Below are positions 52,471 to 64,000 of a DNA stretch of 64,000 nucleotides, in pieces. Numbering within the stretch: the stretch's first letter is position 1; each line of letters starts with the position of its first letter. The notes beneath the pieces are model-generated. The model ran no database searches, was not told the origin of the DNA, and was given only the letters and a program-made list of their open reading frames with translations. Both the position numbers and the translations under genes were made by a program. Source of the DNA: Dipteronia dyeriana (taxonomy: Eukaryota; Streptophyta; Magnoliopsida; Sapindales; Sapindaceae); the NCBI GenBank assembly GCA_032871835.1, contig CM065297.1, forward strand, positions 23,056,098 to 23,120,097, read 5' to 3'.

Positions 52471-53299
52471 ATGACCACAAAGCTGAGTTGGCTTCTCAGA
52501 TTCATGAGTTGACATGCTACCGCTACCTAGGAGCTTCTGAAGAGTAGATCCGATGAGACGAGGGGATCCGTATGAACATGTACAAATCCAGTGGAATTGC
52601 CAAATAAGAGACATACTAGTAGCGGAGCGAATCTGCTGTAAATAAGCAAGAGATGTGCAGCTCTACTGTATAGGAGCTATCAATGTATTGAAGCGGTTTA
52701 GCTATGGAGGAAGCCTCTAGTTGTGGAGCTGCTACATTAGAGCTCCACAAGTATATGAGCAGGTTTGCTTCATAGGTGCATCATAGTAGACCAGTTCCAC
52801 CAGGAGTCCTACGTACCATATTTGCTCAATAATAAACAAAACTTGCTAAATGATAAAATGAGCACCACACGTGGTGTATGGGCGACAAAGATAAATATAG
52901 AGAAAGGATATCATAAACATTGAATGATAAATCTATCACCTTAATAGTATAAGGATGCTCATATAGAGACATGGAAACCACGTTGGTCAAGTGAACTTTG
53001 CACAGACGTCAAAAAGTGTTAACCAAAATTATCTTAAGGTGAGGAATCTCAATTAACACCCTCAACCCGTTACCGGTAGGCTGCGGGGGGGAGGGGAGGG
53101 GAGGGGTAGGTACCTCTTACCTTGGTGATATGAATAAATAAATGAGTAAGGTGCAATAGGTAGAAAACATGTCAACTAGCCCGTCGGGGCTTCAAACATA
53201 TGGAGAAGATATGGCGCTTTGAGTTTCACTTGCTAGTGTAAGGGACTGGTCCTTTTAAGGAAGTCCTTAGTCCTAGTCTTGGTACCCTGATCCTGGTAC
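52471..53299. other. Unassigned stretch flanking the array
   Basis: No coding seen. It includes direct repeats around 'ggagctgctacattagagctcc' (52620-52760) and a G-rich tract (about 53080-53107). It probably leads into the LTR-like block at 53300. Confidence 0.35.
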
Positions 53300-53543
53300 C
53301 TAGTCTCTTTTCTAGGTCTCCTCTATAATTCTCCGATCTAGGTAGCTTGTAAGGAGGAAAGATAGGAGAGTTAGAACCAGTGGGGTCGGTGCCTCACTCA
53401 CATACATGCATAGTAAAAGAGATAGGTATGAGAATGACAAATTTCTCTGATAGAGGTGTACTGACCAATAGGAAAAAACATCATGAATGATCATATACTG
53501 GAAAACCCCTAAGCAGTATCTAGAGGAAGGAGAAATACACTTC

Positions 53544-53582
<39 letters not shown>

Positions 53583-53940
53583 TGAAGTGCTCCAGGAAGC
53601 TTACAAAAATGGTTAAATAGTATAACCATGGTGCTCCTGGGAGCTTGCAATAGTAATCGAGTGTTAACTGATAGCGGTACATTCTTGGTAAACGTAACAC
53701 ATGTAACTGAGTTGATACCCCATTAATGGTGTAGGGAGAACTTAGGCAGGGTATGTATGCATCTCTCTTTTTTTATCGATTTTTGTATCCTCTCGGGAAT
53801 CCATTTTTACCTATATCTCAATAGACGATTTCTAAGTCAGATATGAGATGTCTTTCTTGGAGAGTGCTTTGTCATATTTATATGTTCCAGTTGCTTGCTA
53901 CCCACTCTGTCAATCTAGTTAATCAATTCACAACCATAGG
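53300..53940 (-). mobile_element. GGTACC-rich LTR-like block D-c, left half
   Basis: Matches 38719-39250 in order ('catacatgcatag', 'gatcatatactggaaaacccc', 'agtaatcgagtgttaactgata'). An (AT)n run lies at 53548-53581. It is split by solo LTR A5 with target duplication ATAGG and continues at 58826. Confidence 0.65.
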
Positions 53941-56900
53941 TGTAGGGAAAATCGCTCAACAGAAGTGTGAAAATAGAAATTAGGGTTTCGGTATAAATAA
54001 AAATTTTCCTTTTTTCAATAACAAGAACCTTAACCCTAGATTAATTGATGTATATAAAAAATATCGTACCTTTTTATCGTGACGATTGAACTAGCGCTGA
54101 ATTGAATCCGTAAGATCTTCCAATCCAATCACGAACGTGAATCACCTAGGAGTGTAGGCTCCCTTTCTTTAAATTGTATACATGAGGATGGAAACAAACA
54201 AAATCTTTTTCTTTGTTATTCACAATAATCCTTCAAGAAGAAAACAAATAACGTTAGGTCACTTGTGAATTATCAATCAATTTGATTTAAACTCGCATGA
54301 CTAGATTCGATATAGTACACAAAACCTTTTAATGTAAAGGCTACTAGTGTACTATCGAATACAAAACGTTATTTCTTCCTTTTCCTCTTTGTTGAATTTT
54401 CACACACCAATCTTTAGAGTTGGATGAATTTATCTAGAGCAAAAACCGAATTCTCTATACTCAAAATTCTATAGTGGCCGAAAACTCTTTTAGAAAAATT
54501 AGGGATTGGCCAAATTTTTCTTCTTAGAATTATCTAATGGCCAAATTCTTTCTCTCTCTACATTTGCTTTGGCTTGCACAAAATTTTGAGCTTCAAATCT
54601 CTTCTTGGACGAAATTTAGAGGTAGTATAAAAAGGCATACAATCCTTTCCTAAGAAGGATTTACTTGGTGGGTAAGAATCCTATCCTTAGGTGGATTTAC
54701 TTGGTGACCAAGAATCCTTTTCCAAAAAGAATCCTTTTCCAAAAAGAATTCTTTCCTACACCAAGACTCCTAATCCAACTTAATAGTGTTTTTGTAACCA
54801 TATTAAAGATTTCCTAATTTGACTAGATAAACAATTCATTTTATTTATCTACTTATCAAATATAATATTTAATATTAATTATATTACCAACAATAGTATA
54901 ATATTAGGAGACCTTCTCCTACTAGAATTGTTTTTTGAATTTTAATTAAATAATTAATTAATTACCATTTAATTAAATAAGAAAAAATATATATAATTAA
55001 GCTACAATATATAGTTTTGCCCCCCAACACCATATATGGGTCATTATATTATTTTTTCTATTTTATGAAATCCATTGGACCTTAATAAAAAGTCCACATG
55101 TGAACTAGACCCATTCTTACAAAAAGAAACAAATCCACATGCCTCAATACAATTCTAGATGGACCCCTAAATTGGTCTGGTAAAATATATCAAATGATCC
55201 ATGCAAGTTCGTGTGGATTAGGGATTTTGGAGGGCTATCTAAATTTAAGCTCCAATAGACACTGAAAATACAATCACGGTTAAATGCTCAAGGCTAACCT
55301 AGAGGGGGGGTGAATAGGTTAGACATCTTTTTCGACTCCCTTAGAAACAAACAAAAGTTTGCCCCTCTAGATTGCTTGTATCACAATATATATATTAATT
55401 AAAAACAATTAATCAATATATAAACACAAGTAAAGTGTGATACAAACAAGTAATTGTAACACATACACAATCTATTTATAGAAAGGAAGTCAACATACAT
55501 AGAGAGTTCTATCCATAATACAAATATTAGAGAGATAGGGATAGAGAAAAGTTGACACAAGATATAACGTGGTAAACCTCCGAAGAGGAAACATCCACGG
55601 GCTAGCAGCCACCGGCAAACAAAATCGACTAGTAGATAAGACAAGTACAATCTCTCAAGTGACCTCTTCACCTAGAAACTACCCTCATATCCTACTCTAG
55701 AAGTTGCTGCCATATGCTCAACAATCCGATGCTTCACACCTCTTGTCAAGACTTCCTTGCTCACCTTATCCGGATCCTCACGACCTAAGGCAATACTTCT
55801 TGCTCAACTAAGTCCTCACGACTCTAGTCAAGACTTCCTTGCTCACCTATCTGAGTTCTCCCAACTCTAGGCAAGACTTCTTGCTCGACTATCCAAGGCT
55901 TCACACCTCTAGCCAAGACTTCCTTGCTCAACAATCCAAGGCTTCACACCTCTTGCCAAGACTTCTTGCTCAACACCATAGATCTCACACCTATTGTCAA
56001 GACTTCCTTCTCACAAGGCATCTAGGTGATCATGAATGCAAAATGCAAACAAACACGCAGCATAGAATGCTATAATCAACACATCCTATGGAAAATACTA
56101 GACATGAGCATGAATGCACAAATCACATATAGTCTAGTCAATCCTGCATGTGTAATCAAACTAGATCATGTAAGATATGTTCAATATTAATCACATCCTA
56201 GATACATGCATATATCTAAACTTGAATCACAAGATATGATCAACAAATCACAATATCAAGTTTAAATCACAAAAACCTAAAACATGCTAAAGTTCTAGAG
56301 CATATTCCTAATCATAGATTCATAAAAAAACACATGAATAGCTCAAAAGAACATAATCACATGTATTATGTGAGAAATTTGGCCAAGAGAGCCTAATACA
56401 TGTGAAGAACTGTTTTTCTCAAAATCAATCAATCAAAGATCATCAAATAGTCCTAGAATCAAAGCTAGCACAATACAATCCCAAAATGTGATAACATAGG
56501 CAAAATCAAAACCTAACTCAACATGTATGATTTCAATTGAAACTCAATCTAGCTTTGAAAGTGTTCAAAACACAAATCCAAACACTCACAATATACAAAT
56601 ATATATAGAAGAAGAAAACCCAAGGCAATTGACCAAGTTTTAAAAGAAAACTTTGAGAGAAAATCAATACCTTAGTTGATTTATGTGCAATCCCGTTTTT
56701 ATATGATTAGACACCAACAAAAGCAGAAAAATTAACTCAAACCTTCAATGAAAAGATGGAGAATGAATAGATGAACACTCTCAACTTTGAATCACTCAAA
56801 TCAGAGTTCAAATGAAGAAGTTATGGTGTTTGGAAGATAAGAAAATTTAGAGAGAAAATTTATGCACACTTGATTTGAATTTCTTCTTAGAATGAAATGT

Positions 56901-58820
56901 GAGAGGGAAAGGGATTATAAAGGAGAGAGATAAGAATGAAAGATGAAAATACCAAACTACTCTTAAGAGTCCAAGAATGTATGCTGCCCGAGATGGCATG
57001 TGGGCATCTCGGGGCAGCAAGCATTCTGTCCCGAGATGGCCACGCGCCATCTCGGGAAAGATTGCTTGGATGCATATCTTTTCCTCTCGCGCTCCCTTCG
57101 CGTTCTTCGACCGTTCTCCGGCCTCCAAACTCGGAATTTGAATCCGTTTGCAGATTACGAACCATAACTCTCACACAGAAATGGACATATAAGATACTCA
57201 ACCCAGAAAATAATAATTCGACTCGATATATGAAGACGAAGACATTGTATGAAACATGAGTTGAAAGTGTAGTATCTTTTGATTTAGAACTTGAAATCAA
57301 TAGTATGAGTAACCAAAATGACCGGAACTCAATAAAGAACGATTTAAGACTAAATCCAAGTTCAATATCCATGCTATACAAACATATATACACACCAACA
57401 CAATTCACACTAGAATGAAAACTACATAGAGATAGTTTCCAATCATGCATATTCCAAAACATGTTATTTCCATACCAATGCATGAGCATTCATCTTCAAG
57501 TGTGTGAATGTGTTATACATGGTGCACAATGATGCAGGGACACATATGAATGAATTGTATGTGTGTGCCTATAATGGTGCACAACGATGCAAGGATACAA
57601 ATGTATGATATGTGTGTGTGACTTAGCCTTGTAAGAGAAAGATAAGGTCTTAGTATACCTTTGTAGAACCATATTGCATCCTTTCTCTTGAAGACTTAGA
57701 ACTTGCTTTGACTTGTTGTTTCTTCTTCCTTGAAGCTTGAATCATCATGAATCTAAACAACTAAATCATTACAAGTAAACATCATTTTGATATGGAATTA
57801 ATGCCAACACAAACTAAAACCTAATAGACACAACTCAATCACAATCAACAAATGATTCACTTAGGTCTGATCTATTAATTTTAGTTCATTCCACTAAAGA
57901 ACTAAAATTGAACTATTAAATAAAGATAGAATAAGTTAATATTCCTCATTCATACCTTAGACAATCTTAATGGAGAAAGTGTATCCTCGTGAAGAATATC
58001 AGTAATTGCCAAGAGCTCATAGACCGCCTATAGCTCTCCAAGTTACCATATTTACTCTTATGACCACATTTTGAACTTAGATATTTTGACTTATCCAGAA
58101 GTCATGTTTCAATAGACACTATTGAAAACTTAACGTTAAGATTTAATATTCAATACCTTAAAACATCCATATGATGATATTTTATTCTCATTTAATAAAT
58201 GGAGTCACGATCTTCATATCTATAAATGAAGTCCTCTATCGATTAACAAATGAAAATCACCAAACTATCGAGGATAGACTATGCTATATAATCATACTCA
58301 TTGATAGCTCAAATGATAACACTTGCAACCATAAGTCCATAATTTATCTCAGGATTGAGATAGACTCTCTGATTGTCTTCAAATGAAAACTTTTATCCAT
58401 TGGCGGTTCTAGATAAAGTAATTCAATGTGATCCTATTCAATACACTCAGTACACTAGATTCTTTTGCCCAAAGACACCACACTTTGATGATTTTATACT
58501 CATCATAACACATTTGATCCCACTCAAATGCTAGCAAAAGAATCTACAACTTTGACAAGATAAAGACGTTCAACCTTTATCTTAAGTTGTGAATATTATT
58601 CAAGACTAACTATAGAATTGTGTCTACCTCATACATATCAAGATGTATGAACAGTTCTTCTTTTCTCATAGTCTTTTAACCTTATGATTATTTACTTTTA
58701 ACAATTATAATAATTAAACTATAAATGCTATAAGATTTATCAAACTAAAAATCACTTTATTAATATAAAAAGATTGTCAAATATGTTATTATACTTTTAC
58801 TATCGAGCATAGTCCCAACA
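53941..58820 (-). mobile_element. Solo LTR, family A (copy A5), interrupted by solo LTR B3
   Basis: Plus strand TGTAGGGAAAATCG to AGTCCCAACA, with perfect target duplication ATAGG (53936-53940 and 58821-58825). About 2.3 kb once B3 is removed, so nearly full length. It lies within block D. This is a three-level nest: D, then A5, then B3. Confidence 0.95.
55263..57826 (-). mobile_element. Solo LTR, family B (copy B3)
   Basis: 2564 bp. Plus strand starts TGAAAATACAATCACGG and ends ACCTAATA (one change from the expected TAACA end). Perfect target duplication GACAC (55258-55262 and 57827-57831) inside LTR A5. Closely similar to B1 throughout, including the hairpins (about 56985-57056), TATA region and tandem array (55690-56010). 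ORFs inside are mirror images of those in B1. Confidence 0.95.
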
Positions 58821-58825
58821 ATAGG

Positions 58826-59460
58826 AATACTGATTTGGCATTGATAGAGCTAACTCATTAATGGTGTTGTGAATGGTCATTAAAGAATGTATTGATTACT
58901 CATTAATGGCGTTGTGAATGGCCATTAAAGAGTTTACTGATTACTCATTAATGGTGTTGTGAATGATCATTAAAGGGTTGACTATCTTCATTAATGAGGT
59001 TGATCTCCTCCATTAATACGGTTGACTATCTTCATTAATGGCGTTGTGAATGGCCGGCGAGATCAACTTTCACTTCCATGTTGCTGAAGGAGAATATGTT
59101 GATTCTGTACCTTTAGGGGCACGGTACCCTAATTTACTGATCCACTCTTGATGCACTTGTTCTAGAATGTTGGCACCTTCTTGGTACCATTCTTCCTACC
59201 GGGAGGAGGAGGCATACATACTGGATTGGTCTTGGACTCATATCGCGGTACTTGGGTACCAGGTTGATGTCGTGTTGCCTAGATACAAGGTACGAGGTAT
59301 TATGATACCTAGATGAAGTGGCATTGACATTTCTCAAACTGTAGTGTCACCATTTCCTGATACTTGAGAACTGGTCCCGATCTGGATTTTACTAGGTATA
59401 ATCTTGATGGGAAAATCTTCTTTGTACCCCTCCCAAACAAGTTCATTAACATATATATTT
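58826..59460 (-). mobile_element. GGTACC-rich LTR-like block D-c, right half
   Basis: Bases 59150-59300 match 39240-39430 ('accattcttcctaccggg', 'gcggtacttgggtacca'), and 59395-59430 match 39890-39935. The intervening part is deleted relative to D-a. The first ~240 bases hold a separate tandem array. Confidence 0.6.
58840..59070. repeat. ~50-bp CATTAATG tandem array
   Basis: Four to five units of 'actcattaatggtgttgtgaatggtcattaaag' type, with CATTAATG palindromes, the last two shortened. Not seen in block D-a. Confidence 0.8.
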
Positions 59461-59920
59461 TTAAACTTTTAATTTTTTTATAAATATACTTATAGAAGGA
59501 ATATAAATACGATTTTTAAAGTGTTTCAATATCACCCTCGTCACCGTCATCATTTAATCACGTAAATAGTTTTCTTGGAACTCAATCTCCCACCAATTAT
59601 GTGGAACTCGACCCATCAATAATGTTAAATGGGAATATTGGAGGTGGACAATTATTTGAGCCAAGCTCGATCCCGACTTTCCTACTTTATACAGTAGTAA
59701 GATTGGTGACATAATGTCGCCATCCCCAAGCACAATTCAAGCCTTTTGATTGGCTATTCTCCTTAGCTTCGTCCCTAAGTATTTTGACCAGTCACGTTAT
59801 TTCAACTCTTAAATAGTGCTAATCTACTGGTCACTATTAACTTTAACCAAGATATCACATCAAATCATTTATCATTTCAAATATCTATATATATATAGAA
59901 AATGATTTACATATACGGAA
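59461..59920. other. Intergenic AT-rich sequence, nothing recognised
   Basis: No coding, LTR end or tandem repeat recognised. It may be non-repetitive flanking DNA between block D and the Mutator-like element. Confidence 0.4.
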
Positions 59921-59929
59921 TAAATTTAA

Positions 59930-60215
59930 GGCTAAATGGCATCTATTGCCCCTGAACTACTCACGAATTTGACTCTTACCCCTTAAACTTTTTTTTTACC
60001 ATTAAACCCCCTAAACTATCAAAAATTAACAATGGTTAACGGAATACTAACGACATCCATTTTTCTGTCATTACAAATTACACTAAATTCTCCTTATTAT
60101 ATACATAATTGCTTCAAATCGAAAACAATATAATAATATAACTCAAGCACCTCTCTTACCAAATTTTAAAAATCAAATATAAATAAATAGATATATATAT
60201 ATATATATTAAAAAT
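59930..60215 (+). repeat. Left terminal inverted repeat of the MULE
   Basis: Pairs with 63605-63866 over its length with small gaps. Shared blocks include 'atggacg/gacatccatttttctgtcatt', 'aaattacactaa' and 'ttattatatacataattgc'. Confidence 0.9.
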
Positions 60216-61018
60216 TTCTTCAATCTAGAAACAAAATAATAATCCAAATATTCATTCAAATTCCTCAAAAAAATTCAAATACTGACCTTCATAAATCCAT
60301 ATCCAAACACACATCCTTCATTAATATCAGATTTCACAAAATATTAAAATAAAAAATGTATTTTTTAGAAAAAAAAATGAAAAACCTCTCTACCTCTCAA
60401 AAGCTCTTTATCTCTTCTGTCATCTCACTCACTCTCTTACAAAAAAACCAAAAAATCTCTCTCTCGTCAACCCGTCTCTCTTTGTTCCTAAACTCTCCAT
60501 TCACAGCGATCGTCATGAAACGATGAATTGTGTTTCTCTTCTATCTTCTTCACAATTCTTTGTGGCACGGTACCATGGGGTGGTGGGAGGGCTAGGGTTT
60601 ACTGGGATTGATTTTTGTGTTGGGAGGTAGAGGGTTTGGTTTCAGTGATGGTGGAATATGGGAGTTTGTTGTTTGTATGGGTGTTAGAAAAAGAGAGAAG
60701 ATAAGGGATCGATGGTGACTTTTAGGTTTGATTTTTCTAGGTTTTGTTAGAAACTTTGGGTTCGGTTTCGATTTCGATTTCAATTTGAATTTGGATTTGG
60801 AGATAAAATTTGGGAGTTAGGTTTTTTTTTTTTTTTGCTAACTGGGTTTTGAATTGGTTGTTGGGTTTGGTTTTTTGATTTGGTGGTTTTTTGGAGTCCT
60901 GGTAGGTTTGTTCTAGGTTTGGTGGTTGGTAATGATGTTTTAGGTATGGTTTTGGTGGTTGTGGTCTTCTGGACTTTTAGGAATAGTTGAGGTGGTAATG
61001 GACGGTGAAGATGAATAT
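60216..61018 (+). other. MULE core: CT-rich then G-rich segment
   Basis: A CT-rich tract (60395-60500) resembling a plant 5' UTR is followed by a G/T-rich segment with GGGTTT-type repeats (60585-61010). No credible ORF on the plus strand; the minus-strand Pro/Lys-rich ORFs are translations of the repetitive segment. It could be a captured gene 5' end (Pack-MULE) or MULE-specific filler. Confidence 0.4.
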
Positions 61019-63363
61019 TGTAGGGAAAAATCACAAAACGCGGCGGAAGCGGAAAAAGGGTTTGATATATTTTAAAATTTTCCTTTAAAAGAAAGAACCT
61101 TAACCCTTGATTAATTAACATATAATAAAAGTATAGTACATTTTCCTCGTGACGATTTAAGTTGCGCCGAAATGAATCCATAAAATCTTCTAATCAAATC
61201 ATGAACGTGAATTACCTAGGAATGTGAGCTCTCTTTCTTTGAATTGTATACCTTATGATGGAAATAAAAAAACTTTTTCTTTTGTTAGTTACAATAATCC
61301 TCTTAGAGAAAACCCAAAAATGTTTGGTTACTTGTGAATTATCAATCTATTTGATTGAAATTCGCGTGAATCTTGATTCGATGTTGTACGCAAAACCTTT
61401 TGATATAAAGGCTACTAGTGCACTATTGAACACAAAAACATTCCCTCTTTTCTCTATGCTTGATCGAATTCTACACACTATTTCTATGAGTTGGCCGAAT
61501 TTTATGTAGAGCAAAAACTAAATTTTTCTCTCCCAAAAATTTCTCTTAGCCGAAATCTCTCTTAGAATTATAGCTTGGTCAAAATTTCTCTTCAACAAAA
61601 ACTAGGTTGGCCAAATTTTCATAGGAGTATATATAGGTATCCAAATCCTCTCTTAAAGAGGATTTACTTGGTGGACAAGAATCCTCTTTCTAAGAGGATT
61701 TAATTGGTGGGCAATAATCCTCTTTCTATGAGAATTTACTTGGTGACTAGGAATCATCTCTCAAAGAAGATTTCTTTTCCACACTAAGAGTCATAATCTA
61801 ACTCAATAGTGTATTTGTTCAATAACTAATTATTGAATATAAATTAAAATGTGACTATATCAAAACTTCCTAATTTGACCAATTGTCAATTAGAGTTTTG
61901 ATAGAAATCAAATACTTCCTAATTTGACTAGATAAATAAATTCCTTTTATTTATCTACTTATCAGATATAGTATTTGATATTTATCTTACTACCAATAAT
62001 AGTATAACACTAGGAGACATTCTTCTACTAGGAAAAAGATTTTGAATTTTAATTAAATAATTAAGTAGTTAACAAATTAATTAATTTCTATTTAATTAAA
62101 TAATAAAATAAAAACAATATAATAGGTTATTACATTTAGCCTTGTTGCCCAAGTCCATATATGGGTAAATATATTGTTTTACTGTTTTATTAAATTCATT
62201 GGTCCTTAATGAAAGGTCCACATGTAAATTATACTCATTCTTATAAAAAGAAACAAGTCCATATGCCTTAATACAATTCTAGATGGACCCATAAATTGGT
62301 CCGATAGAATATATCAAGTGATCCATGCAAGTTTCTGTGAATTAAGGATCGATATCTAAATTTAAGCTCTATTTACCTAATAACAATCAACAAATGATTC
62401 ACTTAGGTCTGATCTATTAATTTTAGTTCATTCCACTAAAGAACTAAAATTGAACTATTAAATAAAGATAGAATAAGTTAATATTCCTCATTCATACCTT
62501 AGACAATCTTAATAGAGAAAGTGTATCCTCGTGAAGAATATCAGTAATCGCCCAGAGCTCATAGACCGCCTATAGCTCTCCAAGTTACCATATTTACTCT
62601 TATGACCACATTTTGAACTTGGATATTTTGACTTATCCAGAAGTCATGTTTCAATAGACACTATTGAAAACTTAACGTTAAGATTTAATATCCAATACCT
62701 TAAAATATTCATATGATGATATTCTACTCACATCTAATAAATGGAATCACGATGTCCATATCTATAAATGAAGTCCTCTATCGATTAACAAATGAATGTC
62801 ACCAAACTATCGAGGATAGACTATGCTATATAATTATACTCATTAATAGTTCAAATGTTAACACTTGAAATCATAAGTCCATCATTTGTCTCAAGATTGA
62901 GATAGACTCTCCGATTGTCTTCAAGTGAAAACTTTTATCCATTGACGGTTCTAGATAAAGTATTTTACTGTGATCGTATTCAATGCACCTAGTGCACTAG
63001 ATTTTTTTTTTCCAAAGACATCACACTTTGATGACTTTAGACTCATCATAACACATTTGATTCCACTCAAATGCTAGCAAAAGAATCTATAACTTTAACA
63101 AGGTAAATGTGTCCAACCTTTATCTTAAGTTGTGAATATTGTTCTAGACTAACTAAATAATTGTGTCTACCTCATACAAATCTAGATATACGAACAATTA
63201 TTCTTTTCTTATAGTCTTTTGACTTTATGATTATTTATTTTTAACAATTATAATAATTAAACTATAAATGCTATAAGATTTGTTAAACTAGAAATCACTT
63301 TATTAATATAAAAAGATTGTCAAATACATTATTACACTCTTGCTATTGAACATAATCCTAACA
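61019..63363 (-). mobile_element. LTR family A, copy A6, inside the MULE
   Basis: Plus strand TGTAGGGAAAAATCAC to ATAATCCTAACA, 2345 bp, near full length in inverse orientation. No internal domain. The flanking five bases differ (AATAT and GACTG), so a target duplication is not seen. Confidence 0.9.
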
Positions 63364-63604
63364 GACTGTCATTTTTTTAGTAGTTTCTAGGTTCCATGAA
63401 TAATATGAAGAAGATGAAGAACATGATTTTTTTTTTAAGTTTTAATTGTTTTTTATTAGGTGCTCATCTCATGTGATGGACAGTAGAGATCCAATCAAAA
63501 AATTCTTTAATTTTAATTGTTTTTGTTTTGTTTTTTATTTTTATATTGGATCTCCACCATCCATTTGAATGTGATTCAATCTGGATCTTCTCATTTAAAA
63601 TTAA
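63364..63604 (+). other. MULE core, right part
   Basis: Non-coding, T-rich. It contains a small inverted repeat: GATGGACAGTAGAGATCCAA (63476-63495) against 63547-63563. An (AT)n run (63609-63642) marks the start of the right terminal repeat. Confidence 0.5.
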
Positions 63605-63607
63605 TTT

Positions 63608-63643
<36 letters not shown>

Positions 63644-63866
63644 ATTTGATTTTTCAAATTTGGTAAGAAGGTTGTTTGAGTTATATATTATTATATTATT
63701 TTCGGTTTAATGCAATTATGTATATAATAAGAGGAACTTAGTGTAATTTGCAATGACAGAAAAATGGACGGTGTCAGTATTCCGTCAACCACTACCAATT
63801 TCCGATAGTTCAGGGGATAAGATATAAATTCACGAATAGTTTAGGGGACATCCGTATCAATTAGCC
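63605..63866 (-). repeat. Right terminal inverted repeat of the MULE
   Basis: Inverse match to 59930-60215, ending in TTAGCC. The (AT)n run at its inner end is longer than in the left repeat. Confidence 0.9.
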
Positions 63867-63875
63867 TAAATTTAA

Positions 63876-64000
63876 TTTAAGGTTTGTATATTTCATACAT
63901 AGAATAGATATTTCTCAATTTCAGAAATAATGAGTTCATTTTGTTCACCCTCATTCAAGGCGTCAAAGGGATGAGCATTTCCTCTTTCCTATTTATTGAT
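63876..64000. other. Flanking sequence right of the MULE
   Basis: Nothing recognised in the last 125 bases. Confidence 0.4.

Larger units (their letters stand above)
59930..63866. mobile_element. Mutator-like (MULE) non-autonomous DNA transposon with long TIRs
   Basis: Starts GGCTAAATGGCATC and ends with the inverse form ...ATCAATTAGCC. The ends form terminal inverted repeats of about 290 bp. It is flanked by a perfect 9-bp duplication TAAATTTAA (59921-59929 and 63867-63875), the length typical of Mutator insertions. Without nested LTR A6 it is about 1.6 kb and has no transposase similarity, so it depends on enzyme from elsewhere. Its core (60230-61018) may be captured sequence. Confidence 0.9.

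Noticed and set aside
50547..52614. A series of ORFs with recurring Ser/Pro/His-rich peptides
   Set aside because: All are readings of the ~147-bp A/B array; the open frames come from repeat structure, not from selection for a protein.
60592..61181. Minus-strand Pro/Lys/Ser-rich ORFs
   Set aside because: Low-complexity translation of a G/T-rich repeat, running into LTR A6. No family pattern.
61014..63368. Target duplication for LTR A6
   Set aside because: The flanking pentamers AATAT and GACTG do not match.

Overview
This window is repetitive DNA from a flowering-plant nuclear genome. It is AT-rich, full of poly-A/T and (AT)n tracts, and almost entirely built from nested long-terminal-repeat (LTR) retrotransposons, with one long-inverted-repeat DNA transposon at the right end. 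I found no host protein-coding gene, tRNA, rRNA or CRISPR. The families present (Athila-like and Tat-like Ty3/gypsy, Sirevirus-like and another Ty1/copia lineage, a Mutator-like element) are plant-specific; the species cannot be told from the sequence.

Layout. 1-10285: a decayed minus-strand Athila-like element that runs off the left edge. It has an LTR (8921-10285), a tRNA-Asp-type primer site, gag, protease, RT/RNase H, integrase, and an envelope-position ORF split by solo LTR A1 (263-1814). It seems to sit inside the gag of a plus-strand Sirevirus-like element whose remains are gag (10286-11253), an envelope-position ORF (15836-16500), a polypurine tract and a long LTR (17365-about 20062). 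Another LTR of a sister subfamily (B1, 12414-15088) lies between them. 20063-38620: a minus-strand Sirevirus with multiple polypurine tracts. Its RT is split by a complete plus-strand copia element (22412-34667, both LTRs, 5-bp target duplication GTGCA), whose own RT is split by solo LTR A2 (28748-31221). 38621-59460: minus-strand Tat-like gypsy debris with GGTACC-rich LTR-like blocks, two homologous 3'-UTR tandem arrays, a plus-strand coiled-coil ORF and a ~147-bp alternating A/B satellite-like array (50640-52470). This region is interrupted by solo LTRs A3, A4 and A5, and A5 is itself interrupted by solo LTR B3. 59930-63866: a Mutator-like element with ~290-bp terminal inverted repeats and a perfect 9-bp target duplication, interrupted by LTR A6.

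How the pieces work together. Nothing here is likely to be an intact autonomous element: every pol has stops, frameshifts or altered catalytic residues. Family A occurs six times and only as LTRs. Several boundaries are fixed by exact target duplications: GTGCA (copia), AAGGT (A4), ATAGG (A5), GACAC (B3), TAAATTTAA (Mutator-like). These give a relative order of insertion.

Most unusual observations: (i) the Athila envelope-position ORF starts, directly after an in-frame stop, with the first eight residues of the histone H3 tail; (ii) the Athila LTR carries tandem units with a palindromic hairpin upstream of a TATA box, and a matching array plus TATA lies internally upstream of that same ORF; (iii) LTR family B carries two overlapping, mutually exclusive hairpins just upstream of its TATA box; (iv) a two-type ~147-bp array lies beside an antisense coiled-coil ORF in Tat-derived sequence.
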